Shown piece after piece: positions 1 to 5,940 of a DNA stretch of 5,940 bases (positions are counted from its first letter, which is position 1; each line of letters begins with the position of its first letter). The notes under the pieces were generated by a model that made no database searches, was not told the origin of the DNA, and saw only the letters and a list, made by a program, of their open reading frames with translations. The DNA comes from Verrucomicrobiia bacterium (GTDB lineage: Bacteria; Verrucomicrobiota; Verrucomicrobiae; Limisphaerales; UBA11358): assembly GCA_030042375.1 (NCBI GenBank), contig JASHZU010000422.1:1-5940 (forward strand), given 5' to 3'. Both the position numbers and the translations under genes were made by a program.

Positions 1-1347
1 ATGGATTGCGGCGTTCCTTTCTGCCACACCGGCCAGCTTGTTAATGGCCTGGCCACCGGCTGCCCCATTCATAATCTCATTCCCGAGTGGAACGACCTCG
101 TGTACCGCGGCCTCTGGCGCGAGGCGCTCGACCGCCTGCATAAGACGAACAATTTCCCCGAATTTACCGGACGCGTTTGTCCCGCACCGTGCGAAGGCTC
201 GTGCGTACTGGGTATCAACGCCCCGCCCGTGACCATCAAAAACATCGAATGCTCCATCGCTGACCACGGCTGGGAAAACGGCTGGATTAAGCCCGAACCG
301 CCGAAGAAGCGCACGGGCAAAAAAGTCGCTGTCGTTGGCTCGGGTCCGGCGGGATTGAGCGCCGCCGCGCAATTGAACAAAGCCGGCCATCTCGTCACCG
401 TTTTCGAGCGCGCCGACCGTCCCGGCGGCCTGCTCATGTACGGCATTCCCAATCCCAAGCTGGACAAAAATGAAGTCGTGATGCGCCGCATCAAACAGTT
501 GGAAGCGGAAGGCATCCAGTTCGTTTGCAATACCAACGTCGGAGGAAATTATCCGGCTGATAAATTGTTGAAGGAATTTGACGCCGTTGTCCTGGCGACG
601 GGCGCGACCAAGCCGCGCGATCTGCCTATCCCCGGCCGCGAGCTTAAGGGCATCCATTTCGCTATGGAATTTCTCACTGCGAACACGAAGAGCATTTTAG
701 ACGGCCACAAGAACGGCCATTTCATTGATGCCACCGGCAAGGACGTCATCGTCATCGGCGGCGGCGATACCGGAACGGACTGCGTAGCGACGTCCATGCG
801 GCACGGCTGCAAATCGCTCATGCAGATGGAAATCATGGATAAACCGCCGCTGGACCGCGCCAAGGACAATCCCTGGCCGGAATGGCCGAAAGTCTATCGC
901 CTCGATTATGGGCAGGAGGAAGCGGAGGCCAAGTTCGGCGCCGACCCCCGCGTTTATCTGGCCACCGCGACGAAGTTTGAAGCCGACCAGCATGGCCATG
1001 TTAAAGCAGTCCACACCGTGCAGGTGAAGTGGGAGCGCAACGACAAGGGCCAGTTTATTGCGAAGCATGTTCCCGGCTCCGAAAAAGTTTTGCCGGCGCA
1101 ACTGGTGTTGCTGGCGATGGGATTCCTCGGGCCGGAACAGCCGCTGCTCGACGCGCTCGGCGTGGAACGCGATGCGCGCACGAACGTCAAAGCTGAATTT
1201 GAAAAGTACACGACGAACCATCCCAAAGTGTTTGCCTGCGGCGATTGCCGTCGCGGCCAAAGCCTCGTCGTTTGGGCGTTCAATGAAGGCCGCGGCGCCG
1301 CGCGCGAGTGTGACCGCTTCCTGATGGGCGCCACGGAGTTGCCGTAA
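1..1347 (+). CDS. gltD: Glutamate synthase small (beta) subunit, 5'-truncated by the window edge
   Basis: Catalyses the NADPH-oxidising half of glutamate synthase (GOGAT): electrons pass from NADPH to FAD and on to the large GltB subunit, which makes glutamate from glutamine and 2-oxoglutarate in the cytoplasm. The visible 448 residues hold Fe-S ligand cysteines (Cys3, Cys8, Cys21, then Cys60, Cys64, Cys68 in [10 protein letters not shown]), an FAD-binding GSGPAG at residues 113-118, a second dinucleotide (NADPH) motif IGGGDTG at 252-258, and the C-terminal FAD motif [16 protein letters not shown] at 412-427. Family members are about 470-490 residues and have a segment before CMDCG, so the Met at position 1 is almost certainly internal; one Fe-S cysteine and ~40-50 residues lie upstream. 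gltB is probably upstream too, though not visible. The stop is TAA at 1345-1347. A 77-base gap with no clear terminator separates it from the sigma gene. The family assignment is very secure. Confidence 0.96.
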   Translation: MDCGVPFCHTGQLVNGLATGCPIHNLIPEWNDLVYRGLWREALDRLHKTNNFPEFTGRVCPAPCEGSCVLGINAPPVTIKNIECSIADHGWENGWIKPEPPKKRTGKKVAVVGSGPAGLSAAAQLNKAGHLVTVFERADRPGGLLMYGIPNPKLDKNEVVMRRIKQLEAEGIQFVCNTNVGGNYPADKLLKEFDAVVLATGATKPRDLPIPGRELKGIHFAMEFLTANTKSILDGHKNGHFIDATGKDVIVIGGGDTGTDCVATSMRHGCKSLMQMEIMDKPPLDRAKDNPWPEWPKVYRLDYGQEEAEAKFGADPRVYLATATKFEADQHGHVKAVHTVQVKWERNDKGQFIAKHVPGSEKVLPAQLVLLAMGFLGPEQPLLDALGVERDARTNVKAEFEKYTTNHPKVFACGDCRRGQSLVVWAFNEGRGAARECDRFLMGATELP

Positions 1348-1424
1348 ACCGGAAGTTTCCCAACCGGTCCATCCTTCGTAAATAAATTGTTCGCTTTCGC
1401 GAGTCGGCGCACACTTATCGGTAA

Positions 1425-3275
1425 ATGCAGCCGATGGATGACAGCGCGCTTTTGCGCCGGTATGCCGGGACCCAATCGGATGACGCGTTTGCCGGGCTCG
1501 TGGCACGGCACGTCAACCTGGTCTATTCCGTCGCCCTGCGGCAGACCGGCAACGCGGATTTAGCTGAGGAAATCACCCAGGCCGTCTTTATCATTCTTGC
1601 CAAAAAGGCGGCTGGCTTGCGCCATGAAAAAGCCCTGTCCAGCTGGTTGTTCCAAACGACACGTTTGACGGCTAATAATGTCCTGCGTCGCGAGATGCGG
1701 CGGCAGCACCGCGAACAGGAGGCCTACCATATGCAGACCGTTTCCAATGAACCCGAGCCGGAATTGTGGCCCAAAATCGCCCCGTTGCTGGATGCTGCGG
1801 TAGCCGCCCTCCAGGAAAAGGACCGGCGCGCCATCCTGTTGCGGTATTATGAAGGCAAAAATTTGCGGGAAATCGGAACGGTCCTGGGCGGGAATGAGGA
1901 CGCCGCCCGGATGCGCGTGGGCCGGGCGCTGGAAAAATTGAGAAACTATTTTTTCAAACGCGGTGTCACTTCCACCGCCGAAACCATTGCCGGGGCCATT
2001 TCCGCCAACACCATCCAGCCCGCGCCCGCCGCGCTCGCCAAAACGGCAACGGCCCTGGCGCTGGCCAAGGGAGTTGCTGTTTCGGCTTCCACCGCCGCCC
2101 TCGTAAAAGGGGCGTTGAATGTCATGGCCTGGGCCAAGATGAAAACCACGCTCATCACGAGCGCTTGCGTTTTGCTGGCAGGCGCAATCATCGTGAGCCA
2201 GATAACCTGGCACAAAAACAGCCCGCCGATGGCCGCGATTGTGCCAGATGCGCCAGTGAAAGCATCGCCTCCCCAAATTCTGGTGATTGGCGGACAGACG
2301 CGTGCCAATTATTTCCAAACGATCACGAGCATTTCTCCGGATGGCGCCACGGACATTGCAAAGGTCAATGGCCCGGTTTACATGGGGATGGATGAGGACA
2401 CCATCGTCATGCTGGAATACGCCGCATGGCCGGGAAAGCCGGGCGACGGGAACCGTCTTTTGGTCCTGAACCGAAAGAGTAACGCTGTTATCACCGATAG
2501 AATCGTCAAAGGCATTAGTCCCATCATGCTGAAGTCGGCTTCTAACGTAATGGGACTGGCCGTCCGGTCGAAGGAATCCACGGTCTATCTTCCGGACTTT
2601 GATAGACAAGGTTTCCACATTATGGCGATCAATTGGCAGACCGGGGCCGTCCATCGCATGGATGTGCCGTTTACTGAGGACGAGCGGGGTTGGGAGATTG
2701 ATTATTTGTATACTGTTCCCAGCGGCATTGCCATTCCGCGGGGCCCTTTTTTCACGATTTATGATCCCGCCACCCAAACGGTCGTCCTGAGATTTAATAA
2801 CATAGGCCCGGACCTGCGGCCTACCGGCACGTATTATTTTGTCCCCGGGTTCGGGATTGTGTTCTCTTCTTCTGATGGAACATTCTCGCGCCTGACACAA
2901 AGTGATTTCTCAACGGTCGTTACCAATCCAGTCTCGTTCCCGTTTTCCGAGGTGAACCGGGACAAATATCAGCCGCGGATTGGCCGCGAAATAGATGGCA
3001 AGCCATGTTTAATGTGGGGTGAAAACGAGGCAGGTGTAGATATTCGAACTAATGGCATATCGCAAATCGTCCTCTGTAACCTGGACGTAAAAAAAGAAGT
3101 CCGCGAATCATTGGGAGGTAATTTTGCGCCGGGATTTCTCCCTGACGACGCCGGAAAAAAAATCTATTTCACCGACCTCACCCGGGAAAAGATTTTTTGC
3201 CTGGACCTGGAATCGCAAAAGATAACGCAGTTTGCCGACATGGACCACCCCATCGGATTTATCGATGCGAATTAA
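1425..3275 (+). CDS. ECF RNA polymerase sigma factor fused to a membrane helix and a probable beta-propeller sensor domain
   Basis: Residues ~8-95 are sigma-70 region 2 (core binding and -10 recognition, with SSWLFQTTRLTANNVLRRE at 72-90). Residues ~117-176 are region 4, whose helix-turn-helix lies at ~146-170 (LREIGTVLGGNEDAARMRVG) and would read the -35 element. Ordinary ECF factors stop near 180-200 residues; this one reads on for 616. An alanine-rich segment (~185-235) leads to one hydrophobic helix at ~241-259 (TTLITSACVLLAGAIIVSQ), then ~355 residues that should lie outside the cytoplasm. That outer half has strand-rich, blade-like segments (387-413 and 579-604) but I cannot name its family. 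Similar sigma fusions are known in Verrucomicrobiota, Acidobacteria and Planctomycetes. The inference is a one-protein signal transducer in which sensing frees or repositions the sigma part. No good ribosome site precedes ATG 1425; ATG 1434 is an equally possible start and costs three residues. The sigma part is certain; the sensor role is inferred. Confidence 0.9.
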   Translation: MQPMDDSALLRRYAGTQSDDAFAGLVARHVNLVYSVALRQTGNADLAEEITQAVFIILAKKAAGLRHEKALSSWLFQTTRLTANNVLRREMRRQHREQEAYHMQTVSNEPEPELWPKIAPLLDAAVAALQEKDRRAILLRYYEGKNLREIGTVLGGNEDAARMRVGRALEKLRNYFFKRGVTSTAETIAGAISANTIQPAPAALAKTATALALAKGVAVSASTAALVKGALNVMAWAKMKTTLITSACVLLAGAIIVSQITWHKNSPPMAAIVPDAPVKASPPQILVIGGQTRANYFQTITSISPDGATDIAKVNGPVYMGMDEDTIVMLEYAAWPGKPGDGNRLLVLNRKSNAVITDRIVKGISPIMLKSASNVMGLAVRSKESTVYLPDFDRQGFHIMAINWQTGAVHRMDVPFTEDERGWEIDYLYTVPSGIAIPRGPFFTIYDPATQTVVLRFNNIGPDLRPTGTYYFVPGFGIVFSSSDGTFSRLTQSDFSTVVTNPVSFPFSEVNRDKYQPRIGREIDGKPCLMWGENEAGVDIRTNGISQIVLCNLDVKKEVRESLGGNFAPGFLPDDAGKKIYFTDLTREKIFCLDLESQKITQFADMDHPIGFIDAN

Positions 3276-3276
3276 A

Positions 3277-3282
3277 GAAAGG
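3277..3282 (+). promoter_or_regulatory. Ribosome binding site of the small membrane protein gene
   Basis: GAAAGG lies 8 bases before ATG 3291, a good Shine-Dalgarno match at normal spacing. It is the clearest ribosome site in the window, and it fixes the start of the downstream gene. It begins right after the sigma gene's TAA, which suggests coupled translation from one mRNA. Confidence 0.6.
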
Positions 3283-3290
3283 CCGAAATA

Positions 3291-3716
3291 ATGAAACAAC
3301 TCCGTTCGCTTCATTTGTATCTGGGCTGTTTTTTTGCGCCGATGCTTTTGTTCTTTGCCGTGTCCGGCTTTTGGCAAACGTATGATCGCAATTATGCCTA
3401 TCACTCGCAAATCCTGGGGATGTTATCCACGATTCACACCAGCGGCGCCATGAAAATCGGAACCTTGAGCAATTCCATCCTGCGGGATTTTGTCCTGGTC
3501 ATGACACTGGCTTTTATCACCACAACTATCCTGGGCATCATTATGGCGGTGAAACACGGCTCGCGCAAAGCCGCCTGGTGTTGCCTTGCCTTCGGGGTGT
3601 TGTTCCCACTGGCGGTCATCCTCATTCCCTTTCTGCTTCGGGAACATGCCCGGCCGCACGCGGCCTCTCAGGGACTGTCCGCTGCCGGATCGGTCACTTG
3701 CAAAAGTGTTTCGTGA
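3291..3716 (+). CDS. Small three-helix membrane protein, PepSY-associated transmembrane type
   Basis: A 141-residue inner-membrane protein. The N-terminus, MKQLRSLHLYLGCFFAPMLL followed by FFAVSGFWQTY, matches the first helix of PepSY-associated TM proteins: a basic start, a His before an L-G pair, and an S-G-x-W end. Predicted helices lie at ~9-28, ~66-87 and ~95-115. The loop IHTSG (48-52) resembles the second His-containing motif of the same family. The outer PepSY domain of full-length members is missing, so this is a minimal form. Larger relatives act in metal or siderophore reduction or as membrane partners, but no role can be assigned here. It starts 15 bases after the sigma gene behind a good ribosome site, so co-expression and a physical link to the sigma protein's membrane helix are reasonable inferences. 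The last 16 residues are encoded inside the overlap with the opposite-strand kinase gene and look non-conserved; the ancestral stop may have been earlier. Confidence 0.75.
   Translation: MKQLRSLHLYLGCFFAPMLLFFAVSGFWQTYDRNYAYHSQILGMLSTIHTSGAMKIGTLSNSILRDFVLVMTLAFITTTILGIIMAVKHGSRKAAWCCLAFGVLFPLAVILIPFLLREHARPHAASQGLSAAGSVTCKSVS
3652..3665. repeat. Short GC-rich hairpin at the convergent gene ends
   Basis: GGCCG (3652-3656) and CGGCC (3661-3665) form a perfect 5-bp stem around a CACG loop. It sits two bases beyond the kinase stop codon when read on the minus strand, and inside the small membrane protein gene on the plus strand. No T-run follows on either strand, so it does not qualify as an intrinsic terminator. 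It could slow polymerase or protect the 3' end of the kinase mRNA, or it may be a chance product of the GC-rich sequence. Confidence 0.25.
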
Positions 3717-5719
3717 AGCTGCTGGATATTGGGCGGTTTCTCAATCAGCACGTCCACCTCGGCGGCCTTGGCATTGTCCTGCCTCATCGCCGCGCCCCAG
3801 CCCGTCAGCATAATCACCGGCGTGCGGGACGATTCGGCCTTGATGGCTTTGGCCACCTGCCGCCCGTCCAGGCCGGGCATGCCAAGGTCGGTGATAACGA
3901 CTTCGTACGGATGATTTTTTGATTTGGCGGTGTGAAATAATTCCAGCCCGCGCTGCCCCGTCGCGGCCACGGTCACCTGGTGGCCGAAAGGCGAGAGGCA
4001 ATCGGTCAAAAGTTGCAGCACACTGGGTTCGTCATCGATGCACAGAACGCTAAGGGCGCGACTGGAACTTTTTTGCGGCGTGCTGGCAACGTTCTCCGTT
4101 GCGACCACCTTCCGGAAAGGAAACGTCAGGCGCACGCTGGTGCCTTTGCCCGAGGCGCTTTCAATATCAATCGTTCCTTCATGCCGTTGCATCATGCCAT
4201 AGACCATGGCCAGGCCCAGGCCGCTGCCGCCACGCTGGATTTTTGTGGAGTAAAAAGGCTCCAAACAGCGCCGCCGTGTCTTCTCATCCATCCCCAGGCC
4301 ATCATCGCGCACCTCAATCTGCAACGCCCGCTCGCCGGAAACGCCGGCTTCCGACGCAGGCCGGTTCACCGAGCGGGTAATCAATTGGATCGTCCCGCCG
4401 TAAGGCATGGCGTCGAGGGAATTGAAGATTAAATTAATGAGCGCTTCGCGCAGTTCGGTGGGATCACCCAGCAAAATCGGCAGGTCCGCTTCCAATTCCT
4501 TTTTTATCTGGATGGAAACACCCTCGCGCTGGCAAACATCCCGCCAGCGCGGACGCGTCAGGCCAATTACTTCTTCGATAATGAGGTTGGCGCTCATTTT
4601 CGACAAGGGTTCGGAGCCTTCGCGCCGGCGGTAAAAATCCCGCATGCGGGCGACGATGCGGGCGATGTCCACACCCGCGCCATGGATCGCTTTGAGATAA
4701 TCCTTCGCAGTCTCCGGCGGAATCGCCCGCTTGCCTAGCAGCAATTCCGAGTAGGCGGTAATGGGCGAAAGGGCATTGTTGATGTCGTGGGCAATGCCGC
4801 TGGCCATTTGCCCCAGCGCGCGGAGGCGCTCCTGCTGCACGACTACCTGCTGCGTGCGGCGCAGTTCGTCGTAGGCCTGCTGCAACCCGCCGGCCAGGCG
4901 TACCTGGTCGAAAAGGTTCCGGCATTGTTCCTCAGTGGAGAGGACTTTGACCTGCAGCGCTTCTTTCTCGGAACGGACGGCGGCGATGTCGGCGAGGACT
5001 TTTTCCGCGTTGTAACGCACTTCTTCCAGAACGAGCACAATCATGCTCACGGCAATAAACAGTTGCAGCACTGCGGCGATAAAAAATGACGCGCCGGTCA
5101 GGTCAGCATAAGTTTCCGCAAACGGATAGCTGCAAAGGTAGACTCCCCATAACATAAATCCCAGGGACAACATCCCCGCGCCGACAAATGGCATTTTCTT
5201 CCGCAATCGGTAAAAGCAGGCGCTCCCGAACACGCTGCTTAATCCGATCAAAATGAACACCGGCAATTCCATGGCCAATTTGTTGTTGGACAGGGTTTCC
5301 GGGCTGACAAATGTCCAGACGATTAAGAAGGCCATGAACAGCCCGAACAACATATGCCGGACCGTGATGCCCAAAAAGCGGAGGCTGCCCCATAAAAGAA
5401 ACACCGCCGAAATCGCCACGCACCATTGTTTGAAAATAAAAATGGTGCCTGCGAATTCAGACCCGGAGGCTTTAAGATTGAGTATCAACGGGTTGCCTCC
5501 GCCGCTCATCGCCGGGGTTTCCGGCATTTCAAGGTTTAGCGTCAGCCACAAGGCATAAAAAAGCCAGGCCGCCGTCCAAATGGTGAAATATTCGCGCTTG
5601 GTATAGCGGTTCAAATAGAAGAACAGGCCGACCAGCATCCACACGCTTAACAATGAAACCAGCATCGCCGCGGGCACATATGCCCGCGGAAACACCAGGT
5701 TAAGACTGTCCGGATTCAT
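3668..5719 (-). CDS. Hybrid sensor histidine kinase: 7-TM sensor, coiled coil, HisKA, HATPase, receiver
   Basis: An inner-membrane kinase of 683 residues. Seven hydrophobic helices lie at ~15-36, 44-63, 92-110, 121-139, 150-168, 176-196 and 208-231. A charged, probably coiled-coil stretch (~232-300) joins them directly to the dimerisation domain, with no recognisable PAS domain. The H-box is MASGIAHDINNALSPI with phospho-acceptor His311. The ATPase domain has an N-box at ~425-438 (Asn433), G1 DDGLGM (472-477), F-box EPFYSTK (487-493) and G2 GGSGLGLAM (497-505). The receiver spans ~556-673, with acidic Asp562/Asp563, phospho-acceptor Asp611 (TDLGMPGLDG), Thr639 and Lys661 (EKP). Every catalytic residue is present. 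There is no output or Hpt domain, so the phosphate should go to a separate protein, as in CckA-type relays, or the receiver may act as a brake. ATG 5717-5719 has no clear ribosome site; it is chosen because the first helix begins soon after it. The stop is TGA at 3668-3670. The signal it senses is unknown. Confidence 0.93.
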   Translation of the reverse strand: MNPDSLNLVFPRAYVPAAMLVSLLSVWMLVGLFFYLNRYTKREYFTIWTAAWLFYALWLTLNLEMPETPAMSGGGNPLILNLKASGSEFAGTIFIFKQWCVAISAVFLLWGSLRFLGITVRHMLFGLFMAFLIVWTFVSPETLSNNKLAMELPVFILIGLSSVFGSACFYRLRKKMPFVGAGMLSLGFMLWGVYLCSYPFAETYADLTGASFFIAAVLQLFIAVSMIVLVLEEVRYNAEKVLADIAAVRSEKEALQVKVLSTEEQCRNLFDQVRLAGGLQQAYDELRRTQQVVVQQERLRALGQMASGIAHDINNALSPITAYSELLLGKRAIPPETAKDYLKAIHGAGVDIARIVARMRDFYRRREGSEPLSKMSANLIIEEVIGLTRPRWRDVCQREGVSIQIKKELEADLPILLGDPTELREALINLIFNSLDAMPYGGTIQLITRSVNRPASEAGVSGERALQIEVRDDGLGMDEKTRRRCLEPFYSTKIQRGGSGLGLAMVYGMMQRHEGTIDIESASGKGTSVRLTFPFRKVVATENVASTPQKSSSRALSVLCIDDEPSVLQLLTDCLSPFGHQVTVAATGQRGLELFHTAKSKNHPYEVVITDLGMPGLDGRQVAKAIKAESSRTPVIMLTGWGAAMRQDNAKAAEVDVLIEKPPNIQQLHETLLQVTDPAADSP

Positions 5720-5755
5720 TGGTTTTCAAACTTTATCAACTTCCACGGCAGGAAA

Positions 5756-5787
5756 GGCTGAAGCATAAATGCTGCCAAAAATCAGCC
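5756..5787. repeat. Nested inverted repeats over the candidate kinase promoter
   Basis: GGCTGA (5756-5761) is mirrored by TCAGCC (5782-5787). Between them lies a palindrome, AGCAT (5762-5766), AA, ATGCT (5769-5773). Another partial pairing, GGCAG (5747-5751) with CTGCC (5772-5776), overlaps them. The palindrome covers the proposed -10 box and the right outer arm overlaps the -35 box, which is where a repressor would bind. The arms are exact as read; a binding role is inference. Confidence 0.35.
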
Positions 5788-5790
5788 AAA
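5762..5790 (-). promoter_or_regulatory. Candidate sigma-70 promoter of the hybrid kinase gene
   Basis: Read on the minus strand, TTTGGC (5790-5785) and TATGCT (5767-5762) are separated by 17 bases. The -10 box matches four of six consensus positions. TTGGCT, one base further in, matches the -35 box at four of six with a 16-base spacer. Transcription would begin near 5755, leaving a leader of about 35 bases before ATG 5719. This is the best match I see upstream of the kinase, but matches this weak can arise by chance in AT-rich sequence. Confidence 0.3.
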
Positions 5791-5802
5791 CTAATTATTA
5801 AA

Positions 5803-5831
5803 TTGTTAAGAAAACCGCTAAAGTCTATATC
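5803..5831 (+). promoter_or_regulatory. Candidate sigma-70 promoter pointing out of the window
   Basis: TTGTTA (5803-5808) and TATATC (5826-5831) are 17 bases apart, and each matches its consensus at four of six positions. Transcription would begin near 5838 and run rightward through the stem-loop block at 5861-5905. It would serve a divergent gene or small RNA that begins in or beyond the last bases of the window. Its minus-strand counterpart lies only 12 bases away, as in a typical shared divergent promoter region. Confidence 0.3.
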
Positions 5832-5860
5832 GTGGGAGTCCTTGACCGTTGAATTGAATT

Positions 5861-5905
5861 GAGCGGCGTCAAGGCACGCCGCCGCCATCAGGCGCTTGGC
5901 CGCTC
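5861..5905 (+). other. GC-rich block with two mutually exclusive stem-loops, possible leader structure
   Basis: Structure A is GCGGCGT (5863-5869), loop CAAGGC, ACGCCGC (5876-5882), a perfect 7-bp stem. Structure B uses the same left arm differently: GAGCGGC (5861-5867) pairs with GCCGCTC (5899-5905), CAAG (5870-5873) with CTTG (5895-5898), and CGCC (5883-5886) with GGCG (5891-5894) around an ATCA tetraloop. In B the right side, 5891-5905, is paired without a break, giving 15 pairs; the left side has a 2-base and a 9-base bulge. A and B cannot form together. The block follows the candidate rightward promoter and ends 7 bases before an ATG at 5913. No family of structured RNA is recognised, and GC-rich sequence alone can produce such pairings. 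Confidence 0.35.
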
Positions 5906-5940
5906 GCCAAAAATGTTTGTCGCCGTCTTGCCCGCCTCCA

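Noticed and set aside
1348..1368. Inverted repeat ACCGG (1348-1352) and CCGGT (1364-1368) just after gltD, considered as a terminator
   Set aside because: It has only 5 bp of stem with an 11-base loop and no T-run after it, so read-through toward the sigma gene cannot be excluded and termination cannot be claimed.
1351..1380. GGAAG followed by CGTA, considered as an autoregulated ECF-type promoter for the sigma gene
   Set aside because: The spacing is 21 bases, against the usual 16-17 of ECF promoters, and the -10 match is poor.
697..1506. 269-codon open frame on the minus strand across the gltD end and sigma start
   Set aside because: Its Arg/Ala-rich product has no domain, and it lies opposite well-conserved GltD motifs and sigma region 2.
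1560..2900. 446-codon open frame on the minus strand opposite the sigma gene
   Set aside because: It is a shadow of the real gene. Its product is low-complexity, rich in Arg, Gly and Gln, with no recognisable domain, while the plus strand encodes clear sigma regions.
3155..3162. Run of eight A residues within the sigma gene's outer domain, considered as a frameshift or slippage site
   Set aside because: The reading frame continues unbroken and blade-like sequence follows directly, so there is no sign that the frame changes here.
1..3275. A functional link between glutamate synthase and the sigma factor
   Set aside because: Adjacency on the same strand with a 77-base gap is the only support; nothing in either sequence points to nitrogen control by the sigma factor.
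5913..5940. ATG at 5913 opening a frame (MFVAVLPAS) to the window edge
   Set aside because: Only nine codons are visible and there is no ribosome site, so it cannot be called a gene from this window. It matters only as a possible target of the candidate promoter and hairpin block before it.

Overview
This window looks like chromosomal DNA from a free-living, moderately GC-rich Gram-negative bacterium. It is most likely a verrucomicrobium of the Pedosphaera/Limisphaerales type. The strongest pointer is a gene in which an ECF sigma factor continues through an alanine-rich linker and a membrane helix into a large outer domain, an architecture common in Verrucomicrobiota and also found in Acidobacteria and Planctomycetes. 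Weak or absent Shine-Dalgarno sequences at most starts fit this assignment, but it remains an inference.

Layout: (1) Positions 1-1347 (+) hold the 3' part of gltD, the small subunit of glutamate synthase; its first ~40-50 codons lie outside the window. (2) Positions 1425-3275 (+) encode a 616-residue membrane-tethered ECF sigma factor with a probable beta-propeller-like sensor half. (3) Positions 3291-3716 (+) encode a small three-helix membrane protein of the PepSY-associated type. It starts 15 bases after the sigma gene, behind the clearest ribosome binding site in the window, so the two are probably one transcription unit. (4) Positions 3668-5719 (-) encode a 683-residue hybrid sensor histidine kinase with seven membrane helices, a coiled coil, a HisKA/HATPase core and a C-terminal receiver. 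It converges on the small membrane protein gene and the two overlap tail to tail by 49 bases. (5) Positions 5720-5940 carry no complete gene. They hold a candidate promoter for the kinase set among inverted repeats, a candidate promoter pointing the other way, and a GC-rich block able to form two mutually exclusive stem-loops.

How the parts may work together: gltD is housekeeping nitrogen assimilation and is probably unrelated in function. The rest is signal transduction at the membrane. The sigma factor seems to carry its own membrane anchor and outer domain instead of relying on a separate anti-sigma factor, with a small membrane protein as a likely partner. The kinase is a CckA-like hybrid that should autophosphorylate at His311 and pass phosphate to its own Asp611, then to an unseen Hpt or regulator. 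The sequence does not show that the kinase and the sigma factor belong to one pathway. I found no mobile element, CRISPR array, tRNA or rRNA.
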